From: Bifidobacterium saguini DSM 23967
GTDB lineage: Bacteria; Actinomycetota; Actinomycetes; Actinomycetales; Bifidobacteriaceae
Reading direction: 5' to 3'
Assembly: GCF_000741715.1 (NCBI RefSeq)
Contig: NZ_JGZN01000006.1
Location: 62,001-126,000 of the forward strand
Length of the DNA stretch: 64,000 nt
Shown: positions 53,968 through 64,000 of the stretch, one piece after another
How the letters are laid out: each line of letters starts with the position of its first letter
Numbering within the stretch: the stretch's first letter is position 1
Program-made: the position numbers and the translations under genes
The notes under the pieces: model-generated
What the model was told of the DNA's origin: nothing
Database searches by the model: none
What the model saw: only the letters and a program-made list of their open reading frames with translations

Positions 53968-56900
53968 ATGAGAATCATGCCAAATCGTATGTCGAATCAC
54001 AGGAATAAGCCCCACACATCTTTGCTGGGCGGGCTCAAAGATTCGATGAACGCGCTCGCTGCCGATTTAGGGCTGACCAAGCCGAAAAAAGCGGAAACGA
54101 ATCCTTTTGGCGATGCGCTTCGCGAAACCAGTGAGCGCAAGGGTGGTGTGATCGATGAACTGATTCGCCATGCCGTGCCGATTAGCCCAGTGGTGAAACG
54201 TCATACCTTCCCGGCGCTCGAGAATGTGCCGGAAGGTTTGGTGCTCGGTTGGGCGCAACTGCCATCCACGCGGGGGCGTGGTTTTTCGCTGGGCATTTTC
54301 CCGGACCGCGATCATTTTGCCCAAGTGGCGTTCGCGGATGCTCATGGCCGTGTATTCGTGGGCCCGGATCCAGACATGGACGTGCAGGAGATGCAGCCGC
54401 GTTTCATGTTCGGCAGGGAAAAAGACGTGACGCTGCCGGACGGCGAGCGTCTTGGATTCGATGAGCATTCGCGCGCCGGGCGTGTACGTTCAATGGAAGA
54501 CGCATTGCGCCGGCATACCGGCAAATCAGTGAAAGCCATTGCCGGTGGCGTGGTAGGCCGTGATGATACCGGCCGTATGACGTGGCTGGCATCATGGCTG
54601 AAAACCGGTAACCGATACACGCTGGAGCAGATGCGCGCCAACCTGCCCGCAGACATGCGGCATAATCTGGAATATCGCGATGCAATTGCCATTGCGTTCT
54701 TCGCCGCATACATGCTGCCGCAGGTGAACGGTCTGCTGATTGGTTTCGGTTCGGGCAATATTTTCCGTCGTCTGAATCGAGAGGCTCCCATTGGCGCGAT
54801 TCGCCGTTCGGTGAGAGACACGTTGGCTGCGCGTGCTCACGGCATGCGCGCATCCGGTCTGGAAGATCATTTTGCTGATTTGATGCGCGAAGCTGGTGCA
54901 TTGGACAAGCTCGAAGGCTTGGAAGCCGTGCATGGTGCTGAAGCATTGCATTTGTACACGTCAAGCTATTCGAACAGCTACTTCTTTGCCTGGGATAAGT
55001 CTCTAGCGTTCACCCAAGCATTGAAAGCGCTGAAAATCGAAGGCAATTTGAACCGTTTCGCCGCGGTGAGCGCATGGCTGGAACGCAACTCGTCGCTGGG
55101 GCGCACGCTTACCGAAGACACGGTGACCCGTGCCGAAGCCGCCCAGATTGATATGAAGCTCATTGAAAATCCGGCAATCATGGCATTGGATCCGTACGAT
55201 GGCGACGATGAACGCGAAGCCGTACTGCGATTGGTGAATATTGCGGAACAGACCGCCCAGCAGATTCGTGAAGAATTCCCCGATCCGCGCAATACTGTGC
55301 CAGATGGGTCGCAGCCAAGCGAATGGGTGTACCGTCAGACGCTATCCACATTGCTGCGCCGCCTGCGCTTGCCATACCGTTTCGATGTGGAATTCCGCTC
55401 CTGCCTAGAGAACGGGGAAGTGGCCATCGGCTTTACCACAGCCGGCACGTCGATGATGCCGGACAGCCGCTATGACGATGTGAGCCATGCATGGCGGTCA
55501 CTGTCCAGCACAGAACGTGCCGCGATGAGCGTGGCATACAATCTGCGCGTCGGCTTGATGATGGCCGCGCTGAGCTTCGGCGCAAGCCCCGACGTGAAGC
55601 AGGTTTGGCTGCATATCGACTCCATCGGTTTGGAAGAAGCCATTGCCGAGCAAGACAGCGCCATCGAACAGATGATGAGCGAAGCTTTGCGCGCATTCGA
55701 ACATTTGCGCAGCGGAGACCTTGGCCGCTCCAGCTCCAAAGCCGACCCCAAGGATGGCGACTTCCACGGTGACCCCACGCGCCCAATCAGTCGCGAGGAA
55801 TCCTTCGGGCAGAACACTGGCTCAGATGCCAGCATTGTTGGGCAAAATGAGCAGACGGATGGCCAGGATGCTGTTGAACCTGATAACGACGCTCACAGTG
55901 GCGGTGAGGGTGCTTCCGCTTCCATTGACTCCCAGTTCGAGGATCTGATGAAGGGCATCGATATCGATGCCATGTCCTTCAGCTTGGGACCGGACGGTGA
56001 CGGTTCAATGGGTGCTGACGATGATGCCGAAAACATCAAGGAGCCCAGCAACGCTGACCCGATGAGCGTGCTGCGCAGCAACCCCACAGTGCGCAACATG
56101 GTCACCGTGACGCTCACCCGCGACGCATTCTTGCGCCGGCTTAACACGGACGGTCTCGATCATCCGCAAGACACGTATCGCATGTTCGGTGCGGTGATGG
56201 ATGTGGACGGCGAAGGCGGTTTGAAACCCATCAACGCGGACTTCGATTTGACCGATAGGCGCTTTGCCCCATTGGGTGCTCAAGAAGAACCGGAACTGGA
56301 AGATCGTGTATTCAATCCGGCTACGGCGGCAGTGCTTGGCGCGGCGAACAGCAGTGGTCTGGCCATTCAACGAGTGGACATGCTGCAGCGTGCCGTTGCC
56401 GAATTCCATGCGCTTGCTCACAACGATCAGCTTGATTCCGTGGAGAAGGCGCAACATGCCATGAGCATTATCGACGCCATATGCGATCCGGAACTCACCG
56501 GATTGGCGTCCGAAGTAACCAGTGCGCTGATTGATGGCAAGGATACGCCGGATTTCAAGTTCACGCTTGCCGATGAGCTGGACAAGGACCGTTTGCGCGC
56601 TCGTGATCTCCTGTTCTCCGGGCAGGCCGATCAGGCTATTGAAGTGGCTGAAGCAGCCGTATCGCGTTTGGATCAGGCGTTCGCAGCCGGGTCGGGCGTG
56701 CCACGCTACTTCAACTCGTACGCCGAACGCGTAATCTATAACCGCTTGTTCGCCACGATGGATGAGCGCACAATGCTTATTCCGGATAATCTGTTCTACG
56801 CGCATATGGAATTGGCGGATGTGCTCGGTCAAATCAAGGGGGCGGAAGCTGCCATACCGCATTTGAACCGTATGGTTTCGTACGCTCCAGCATATCCGTT

Positions 56901-57402
56901 GTCTCATTTGAAACTGGCCATCCAATTGGCTCGCAATGAGGACTGGGATTCCGCTCGCGCAGCCTGCTTGAACGCATTGCGCGTGGCCTTGGACCGCGAC
57001 GATGCCGCATTCGCCTACTATCGCTTCGCCTACTGCGAGTGGATGCTGGATCATTTCGAGACCGCGGCCGCGGCCTACATCATGAGTGATCACATCGCGC
57101 CTGGAGCCATCGCCTCCCTGGAAGGTGAATTGCAGGAGCTGGTGGCTCGCGCTGATTCGCAGTGCATTCATGTGCCGGAATCCGTTGACTCCGCCGCCTA
57201 TGTATTGGCTTCTCATGATTTGCCGGTTTGGCCGAATATTGAAGTCGGTGGCATTGTGCGTGACGCCGCTCGCGTATGTGTGGACGAAGGCATGTTTGTG
57301 CCCGCTCGCACACTATCCGTGGCCGTGGCGCGCATGAACGATGGCGAAGGCGGAGACATCGACATCATCCAAGCTCAATACTTGCGTTCTCTGACTACCT
57401 GA
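53968..57402 (+). CDS. Hypothetical 1144-aa protein with TPR-like C-terminal part
   Basis: Soluble protein, no signal peptide or spans; not recognised. Residues ~60-420 are a globular region (FSLGIFPDRDHFAQVAFAD; YRDAIAIAFFAAYMLP; GLLIGFGSGNIF). About 430-620 hold a second domain (PYRFDVEFRSCLENGEVAIG). About 620-720 is an acidic low-complexity linker (GQNEQTDGQDAVEPDNDAHS). Residues 870-1130 are helical and TPR-like (DLLFSGQADQAIEVAEAAVS; LADVLGQIKGAEAAIPHLNR; RNEDWDSARAACLNALRVAL). This suggests a scaffold or regulatory protein. ATG 53968 has no good SD; the ATG at 53977 is an alternative. REP-like remnant follows its stop. Confidence 0.8.
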   Translation: MRIMPNRMSNHRNKPHTSLLGGLKDSMNALAADLGLTKPKKAETNPFGDALRETSERKGGVIDELIRHAVPISPVVKRHTFPALENVPEGLVLGWAQLPSTRGRGFSLGIFPDRDHFAQVAFADAHGRVFVGPDPDMDVQEMQPRFMFGREKDVTLPDGERLGFDEHSRAGRVRSMEDALRRHTGKSVKAIAGGVVGRDDTGRMTWLASWLKTGNRYTLEQMRANLPADMRHNLEYRDAIAIAFFAAYMLPQVNGLLIGFGSGNIFRRLNREAPIGAIRRSVRDTLAARAHGMRASGLEDHFADLMREAGALDKLEGLEAVHGAEALHLYTSSYSNSYFFAWDKSLAFTQALKALKIEGNLNRFAAVSAWLERNSSLGRTLTEDTVTRAEAAQIDMKLIENPAIMALDPYDGDDEREAVLRLVNIAEQTAQQIREEFPDPRNTVPDGSQPSEWVYRQTLSTLLRRLRLPYRFDVEFRSCLENGEVAIGFTTAGTSMMPDSRYDDVSHAWRSLSSTERAAMSVAYNLRVGLMMAALSFGASPDVKQVWLHIDSIGLEEAIAEQDSAIEQMMSEALRAFEHLRSGDLGRSSSKADPKDGDFHGDPTRPISREESFGQNTGSDASIVGQNEQTDGQDAVEPDNDAHSGGEGASASIDSQFEDLMKGIDIDAMSFSLGPDGDGSMGADDDAENIKEPSNADPMSVLRSNPTVRNMVTVTLTRDAFLRRLNTDGLDHPQDTYRMFGAVMDVDGEGGLKPINADFDLTDRRFAPLGAQEEPELEDRVFNPATAAVLGAANSSGLAIQRVDMLQRAVAEFHALAHNDQLDSVEKAQHAMSIIDAICDPELTGLASEVTSALIDGKDTPDFKFTLADELDKDRLRARDLLFSGQADQAIEVAEAAVSRLDQAFAAGSGVPRYFNSYAERVIYNRLFATMDERTMLIPDNLFYAHMELADVLGQIKGAEAAIPHLNRMVSYAPAYPLSHLKLAIQLARNEDWDSARAACLNALRVALDRDDAAFAYYRFAYCEWMLDHFETAAAAYIMSDHIAPGAIASLEGELQELVARADSQCIHVPESVDSAAYVLASHDLPVWPNIEVGGIVRDAARVCVDEGMFVPARTLSVAVARMNDGEGGDIDIIQAQYLRSLTT

Positions 57403-57404
57403 CC

Positions 57405-57447
57405 GGGGTGGTGCAGCCTACGGGCGTAAGGCTGACTGAGGGAGAGA
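57405..57447. repeat. REP-like remnant between the 1144-aa gene and ligA
   Basis: CAGCCTACGGGCGTAAGGCTG forms one hairpin, followed by ACTGAGGGAGAGA, the same ending as the unit at 45417-45475. The first hairpin of the unit is missing. Confidence 0.65.
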
Positions 57448-57489
57448 AGTTTCGACATAATCTTCGATTCCATAGCTCGGCTAGGATAG

Positions 57490-60385
<2,896 letters not shown>

Positions 60386-60454
60386 AATAAGTCAAATGAT
60401 GGGGATGTGGATTGTAGAGGTCTGACGGAATGTAACGAGGTGGTGTGCTGACTG

Positions 60455-60676
60455 TTAGTCAGTTATAGCCAGCAGAATAAACGGCAGAACGATGGCACCT
60501 ACCAGCATGAGCGTGCCCAACAGCCGTACGTTTCCTGTGTAAAAGTCGGTTGGCTCGCCGCCTTTTACATCAAGAAAATGCTCGAGCTTCCAAACGAGTT
60601 CAGGTTTCCATAACAGAAATACGCTAATGCCGATAAGTATTACCTCGCTGAGCAATATTTGCAGGATGGTGGGCAT
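60455..60676 (-). CDS. Small membrane protein, 73 aa
   Basis: Two predicted spans: LQILLSEVILIGISVFLLW and LLGTLMLVGAIVLPFILLA, joined by a loop WKLEHFLDVKGGEPTDFYTG. The WK...D...EPTDFY...R..G pattern resembles small proteins of the DUF6199 type, which I suggest only tentatively. ATG 60676 has AGGAG 5 bases before it and is preferred over ATG 60679 (2 bases). It is divergent from mrp, 94 bases away. No function known. Confidence 0.75.
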   Translation of the reverse strand: MPTILQILLSEVILIGISVFLLWKPELVWKLEHFLDVKGGEPTDFYTGNVRLLGTLMLVGAIVLPFILLAITD

Positions 60677-60770
60677 CATTGCTCCTTTCCGCGGTGAAAG
60701 TAATCCCATCATAGCTCTAGCATTACGGCGAATTGCACGGTAGGCTGGTGGGCGGCAATAAGGAGGATTG

Positions 60771-61886
60771 ATGAGCGAAACCCGCGAGATTGAAGCAGCG
60801 ATCTACGAACGTTTGAGCCGTGTGATCGACCCGGAACTCGGTCGATCAGTGACTGATTTAGGTATGATTGCCGCCATTAACGCGGTACCTGCTGCACAAG
60901 ATGCTGATGGCGATTATGACGTCACCGTGCACGTCGAGCTGACCGTGGAAGGTTGCCCGCTCTCCGAAACCATCACCAACCAGATCAACGGTGCAGTTGC
61001 ATCCTATCCGGATGCCAAACTCACCCCGCATATCGAGGTCTCCTCGATGAGCCGAGACAAACTCGATGATCTGGTGGCCGACCTGAAGGCTGAACGTAAG
61101 CAGAATCCGTTCAACAAGCCTGGAGTCAAGACTCGTATCTTCGCCATCGCATCCGGTAAGGGCGGAGTCGGCAAATCTTCGGTCACTGCAAACCTTGCCG
61201 CAACTTTTGCCGCACTGGGTTACGATACTGCCGCCATCGATGCGGATATCTACGGTTTCTCGCTACCTCGTCTGTTCGGAGTGCACACGCAGCCCACCAA
61301 CCTGAACGGCATGCTGATGCCGGTCACCGCCTGGGGCGTCAAACTCATCTCCATTGGTATGTTTGCCGGCGCCGACCGCGCGATTCTCTGGCGCGGTCCG
61401 CGCTTGCAGCGCTCGCTGGAACAGTTCCTCTCCGATGTCTGGTGGGGTCAGCCGGACGTGCTGCTGCTCGACTTGGCTCCCGGCACCGGCGATATGGCGA
61501 TTTCCGTGGCACAGGCGCTGCCGAATGCGGAACTTGTCGTGGTCACGACTCCGCAGCCTTCCGCCTCTGACATCGCCGTGCGCTCCGGCTTGGTCGCACT
61601 GCAAGTGCCGATGAAGGTGCGTGGCGTGGTGGAGAACATGAGTTATTACGAGCATAAGGGCGAGAAGCTGCGTATTTTCGGCGAAGGCGGTGGCCAGCGA
61701 GTCAGCGAGCAGCTGACCGAAGCGCTTGGCTATGATGTGCCACTGATGACTCAGCTGCCGCTTGTGCCTGAAGTCCGCGAAACCGGTGAGGCCGGTCGCC
61801 CGGCCGTGCTGGATGCTGACGGTGCCTTGCGCGCGGACGGTATAGGCAAGACTTTCCGATCCCTGGCGGAGCAGTTAATGGCATAA
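60771..61886 (+). CDS. mrp: Mrp/NBP35-family iron-sulfur cluster carrier ATPase
   Basis: Protein of 371 residues. N-terminal MIP18/DUF59 domain (VIDPELGRSVTDLGMI) is followed by a deviant Walker A P-loop ATPase (SGKGGVGKSSVTANLA), switch segment DADIYGFSLPRLFG and LLDLAPGTGDM. The CxxC usually placed after ENMSY is absent here (ENMSYYEHKGEK), as is common in actinobacterial members I recall. It likely loads or transfers Fe-S clusters in the cytoplasm. Start: ATG 60771, 4 bases after AAGGAGG; TTG 60768 would be too close. A MITE-like element starts 16 bases after the stop. Confidence 0.92.
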   Translation: MSETREIEAAIYERLSRVIDPELGRSVTDLGMIAAINAVPAAQDADGDYDVTVHVELTVEGCPLSETITNQINGAVASYPDAKLTPHIEVSSMSRDKLDDLVADLKAERKQNPFNKPGVKTRIFAIASGKGGVGKSSVTANLAATFAALGYDTAAIDADIYGFSLPRLFGVHTQPTNLNGMLMPVTAWGVKLISIGMFAGADRAILWRGPRLQRSLEQFLSDVWWGQPDVLLLDLAPGTGDMAISVAQALPNAELVVVTTPQPSASDIAVRSGLVALQVPMKVRGVVENMSYYEHKGEKLRIFGEGGGQRVSEQLTEALGYDVPLMTQLPLVPEVRETGEAGRPAVLDADGALRADGIGKTFRSLAEQLMA

Positions 61887-61902
61887 CCGCCCTCTTGCCC
61901 TC

Positions 61903-62064
61903 CCGCAGCGAATGGTTCTCATTAAGAACTGTGTGCGGATTTTTGGCGGCCTATCGCACATGCCTAGTCCGAGAGTGGCGGAATAAAGCCATTCCCGCCT
62001 TCCGTATTTGTGCGGTAATGTGCTCTTTCCGCGCACAGTTCTTAATGAGAACCATTCGCTGCGG
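61903..62064. mobile_element. MITE-like element, family A, copy 1
   Basis: Perfect 31-bp terminal inverted repeats (61903-61933 and 62034-62064), outermost CCGCAGCGAATGGTTC and its complement. Internal dyad includes GGCGGAATAAAGCCATTCCC. Total 162 bp, no reading frame. Copy 2 is at 63799-63948. The right repeat supplies the last codons and stop of the ABC-F gene. Confidence 0.88.
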
Positions 62065-63616
62065 TAAGCTGCCGCACAAACCAATCATCATGCGAAACAA
62101 TAATCAATGCTCCAGGGTAGCTACCGAGCGTGCGTGCGAAAGCAGTCTTGGAATTGAGATCAAGATGATTCGTCGGCTCATCCATCACAATAAGCTGCGG
62201 TTTTCTTACCAGCCCAAGGCATAGCAGCAGTTTACGCAGCTCACCAGGGGAGACCACCTCGCCGTGAAGAAGCCTATCCGGATCTGCGTTAAGTTGTGCA
62301 TACGCGCTCAGTACCATCGATGTATCGACTGGGCTGAGGCCATGCAGCAATGTGATGGCTCGGTCGGCATCTGCTGCTGTTGTGTTTTGCCGAATTACCA
62401 GCGCAGGAACATTGGCCGCGGCATCAATCATCGCGCTTACCAATGTTGACTTGCCGGCACCATTCGGCCCGGTGATGACAAGATGGTCGAGCGGACCGAC
62501 ACTGATCAACGGTATCTTCAACCCCTCAGAAGTCATGCTGCCTTGAGGAAGAGCGAGTCGAATCGTATCCCCCGACTGAGACGCTACAGACAATGGCTTA
62601 TCCCTCAGTTGCTTGTCAAATGGAATGACTCCTGGCTCAAGACGAATCAGCTCATGCTTGGCGCTAGGCGTGATGTCCATCCATATATTGCCGTCATATC
62701 GTTTGGACGCCGTCGATATCGCTTCGCCTGATTGCCGGGCCTTGGCAAGCCGGCCATTGAGCTGCGCATATGAGCGGCTGACTCCAGCATCCAATCCAGT
62801 CATTTTTGCCAGATTCCTGCGATTGCGGGCGTCGTGATCCTTGGGACTGATGCGCTCGCCATGCCGCTTGGCTGCTTCGGCCTGCTGCACCTTGGTGAAT
62901 CGTTGCGATTGTGCGGCTTCTAGCCTCTTTACCTCCCGGCGGGTGCCGGCCAGTTGTTCCAGAGCAGTGCGGTCATGACATTGCCGCTGCTCCTTGGCCT
63001 GACTGTAGTTGCCTTGGTAGGTATTGACTTCAGTGACATTTTGCCCGCCGATGTGCTTGCGCTCGAACATGACGCAGCGTGTGCAAGTGGCGTCGATGAG
63101 CGTTACATCATGGGAGACGACGATGCCGATTCCCCTGTAGTTTCGCATGACCTCGATGATGGCCTGCTGGGTCGGTTCATCCACATGATTGGTAGGCTCA
63201 TCCAGAATGAGCACGTCAGGTTTCTGTACCAGTGCACATGCGATTTGCAGACGTTTCTGTTCACCGCCAGACAAGGTGTCATACCGGTACGCCCAATCAT
63301 CTCTAATGCTGAGTCGCTCTCGTAGCCGGATGGTTTCGGTTTGCCAATCGGCGGCGAAGTCCTCCAGATTCACGGGTTGGACCGCTATATCTTGCGGGCA
63401 GTAGCGCAATACGAGATTATTGGGCGACACTTGCCCGCTATCGGGACGGAGTTTGCCTCGCGCGATTGCCATCAATGTGGATTTGCCGATGCCGTTGTCG
63501 CCTAATACGGCGGTCCAGCTTTGCGGGAACGTGCAGTTGACCCGGGTAAAGAGCGGATCTACGGCTGTCGGATAGGTAAAGCTGATATTGCTTAAGGACA
63601 AGGTGATAGCTTGCAT
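62042..63616 (-). CDS. ABC-F family ATPase, possible ribosome-protection protein
   Basis: Cytoplasmic protein of 524 residues with two ATPase domains joined by a linker rich in Arg/Lys/Gln (about 205-300). Domain 1: Walker A GDNGIGKST, signature LSGGEQKR, Walker B VLILDEPTNHVD. Domain 2: Walker A GPNGAGKST, weakened signature VSPGELRKLL, Walker B LIVMDEPTNHLD. No membrane spans. ABC-F proteins act on the ribosome; some free it from macrolides, lincosamides or pleuromutilins. Size and linker fit that group, but resistance is inference. ATG 63616 follows GGAGG by 5 bases; ATG 63628 would put the SD in the coding region. The last ~7 codons (TAANGSH) come from the MITE end, so the natural C-terminus has probably been replaced. 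Confidence 0.88.
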   Translation of the reverse strand: MQAITLSLSNISFTYPTAVDPLFTRVNCTFPQSWTAVLGDNGIGKSTLMAIARGKLRPDSGQVSPNNLVLRYCPQDIAVQPVNLEDFAADWQTETIRLRERLSIRDDWAYRYDTLSGGEQKRLQIACALVQKPDVLILDEPTNHVDEPTQQAIIEVMRNYRGIGIVVSHDVTLIDATCTRCVMFERKHIGGQNVTEVNTYQGNYSQAKEQRQCHDRTALEQLAGTRREVKRLEAAQSQRFTKVQQAEAAKRHGERISPKDHDARNRRNLAKMTGLDAGVSRSYAQLNGRLAKARQSGEAISTASKRYDGNIWMDITPSAKHELIRLEPGVIPFDKQLRDKPLSVASQSGDTIRLALPQGSMTSEGLKIPLISVGPLDHLVITGPNGAGKSTLVSAMIDAAANVPALVIRQNTTAADADRAITLLHGLSPVDTSMVLSAYAQLNADPDRLLHGEVVSPGELRKLLLCLGLVRKPQLIVMDEPTNHLDLNSKTAFARTLGSYPGALIIVSHDDWFVRQLTAANGSH

Positions 63617-63636
63617 AAGCGCCTCCATATGGTTGG

Positions 63637-63710
63637 GCGCACTGCCTTATGATGAGTGATGGCAGCGGATACAGATTGATAGCAGCATGGCAGTGCGCAT
63701 CGATGCGCAT
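63637..63710 (-). promoter_or_regulatory. Leader of the ABC-F gene with two mutually exclusive hairpins
   Basis: On the minus strand TGCGCATCGATGCGCA (63709-63694) is a perfect palindrome. Its right half overlaps GCGCACTGCC (63698-63689), which can instead pair with GGCAGTGCGC (63646-63637) just before the SD. A short frame from ATG 63710 (MRIDAHCHAAINLYPLPSLI) runs through both. This resembles translation-attenuation leaders of resistance ABC-F genes; inference only. Confidence 0.45.
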
Positions 63711-63798
63711 AATCCCGTCATGGTACCCGCAGCTATCAGATCAGCAACCTAGTATGTTCTCCTTTATGGTTTTTCAGGCTTTGCCAGCATAGCATATC

Positions 63799-63948
63799 CC
63801 GCAGCGAATCATTCTCAATAAGAACTGTGTGTGGACTATTTGAAGGCAACCGCGCATAATAAGGCTGGAATTGGCGGAATAAAGCCATTCCCAGCCTTCC
63901 TCATTTGTGCGGTAATGTGCGGTTCTTAATGAGAACTATTCGCTGCGG
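63799..63948. mobile_element. MITE-like element, family A, copy 2
   Basis: Left end CCGCAGCGAATCATTCTCAA (63799-) and right end complement (TTCTTAATGAGAACTATTCG to CTGCGG at 63948) match copy 1 with several changes. The internal GGCGGAATAAAGCCATTCCC is shared with copy 1. About 150 bp, no reading frame. It lies upstream of the ABC-F gene. Beyond it (63949-64000) I see nothing. Confidence 0.85.
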
Positions 63949-64000
63949 GATGAGCGGGTAGCGGGCAGACAGAGACGGCGCTAGGGAAGTGACACTTAAT

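Overview
The window looks like chromosome of a Bifidobacterium, most likely the B. longum/breve group. The evidence is moderately high GC with strong codon bias, an actinobacterial mtrA-mtrB-lpqB operon, an NAD-dependent ligase with lineage-type insertions, polyphosphate glucokinase, a fructose-type fruEKFG ABC operon, GH36 alpha-galactosidase with a GPH permease and LacI regulator, and a sortase-dependent pilus operon. I assigned the organism from protein character, not from a search. I see no rRNA, tRNA, CRISPR array, phage genes or transposase gene.

Layout. 1-2.1 kb: end of a glutamate-type amino-acid ABC operon (gluB end, gluC, gluD). 2.2-13.1 kb: secreted acid phosphatase, PPK2 kinase, Ski2-type helicase, rarA (frameshifted), mtrA (frameshifted), mtrB and lpqB. 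13.2-18.5 kb: a small unknown gene, then fruEKFG. 18.9-23.9 kb: alpha-galactosidase, GPH permease, LacI regulator; LacI-type operator-like sites also lie in front of fruE. 24-28.7 kb: drug-type MFS pump, 2-hydroxyacid dehydrogenase, an unknown 139-aa protein, a TM2-domain protein, a MITE-like repeat and YhbY. 28.8-32.1 kb: riboflavin ECF transporter; an FMN riboswitch precedes ribU, which is followed by one fused EcfA-EcfA'-EcfT polypeptide. 32.1-44.3 kb: pilus operon, with a run of 11 G upstream, a giant 2.8-thousand-residue ancillary pilin, the backbone pilin, a class C sortase and a fourth pilin-like gene with a non-canonical sorting motif. 44.4-49.5 kb: glycosyltransferase, nitroreductase, ppgK, aminotransferase and an orphan ABC ATPase. 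49.6-57.4 kb: arylsulfotransferase-like protein (start region frameshifted), a large multi-spanning membrane protein and an unknown 1144-aa protein. 57.5-64 kb: ligA, a 21-bp repeat array, a small membrane protein, mrp, and an ABC-F gene bracketed by two copies of a MITE-like element.

Three genes (rarA, mtrA, arylsulfotransferase) each need a single-base change to restore the reading frame. mtrA is normally indispensable in actinobacteria, so sequencing error must be considered, but I cannot tell from the sequence alone.

Besides the genes there are at least three families of small repeats: (a) a 150-162 bp element with 31-bp terminal inverted repeats on both sides of the ABC-F gene; (b) a 109-118 bp element with roughly 20-bp terminal inverted repeats whose core is a REP-like double hairpin; (c) the same REP-like hairpins alone at several gene ends, some apparently used as terminators. 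A separate array of 21-bp units in direct and inverted orientation starts inside the ligA stop region. The array, the MITE-bracketed ABC-F gene with its leader, and the pilus locus with its G-run are the strongest leads.
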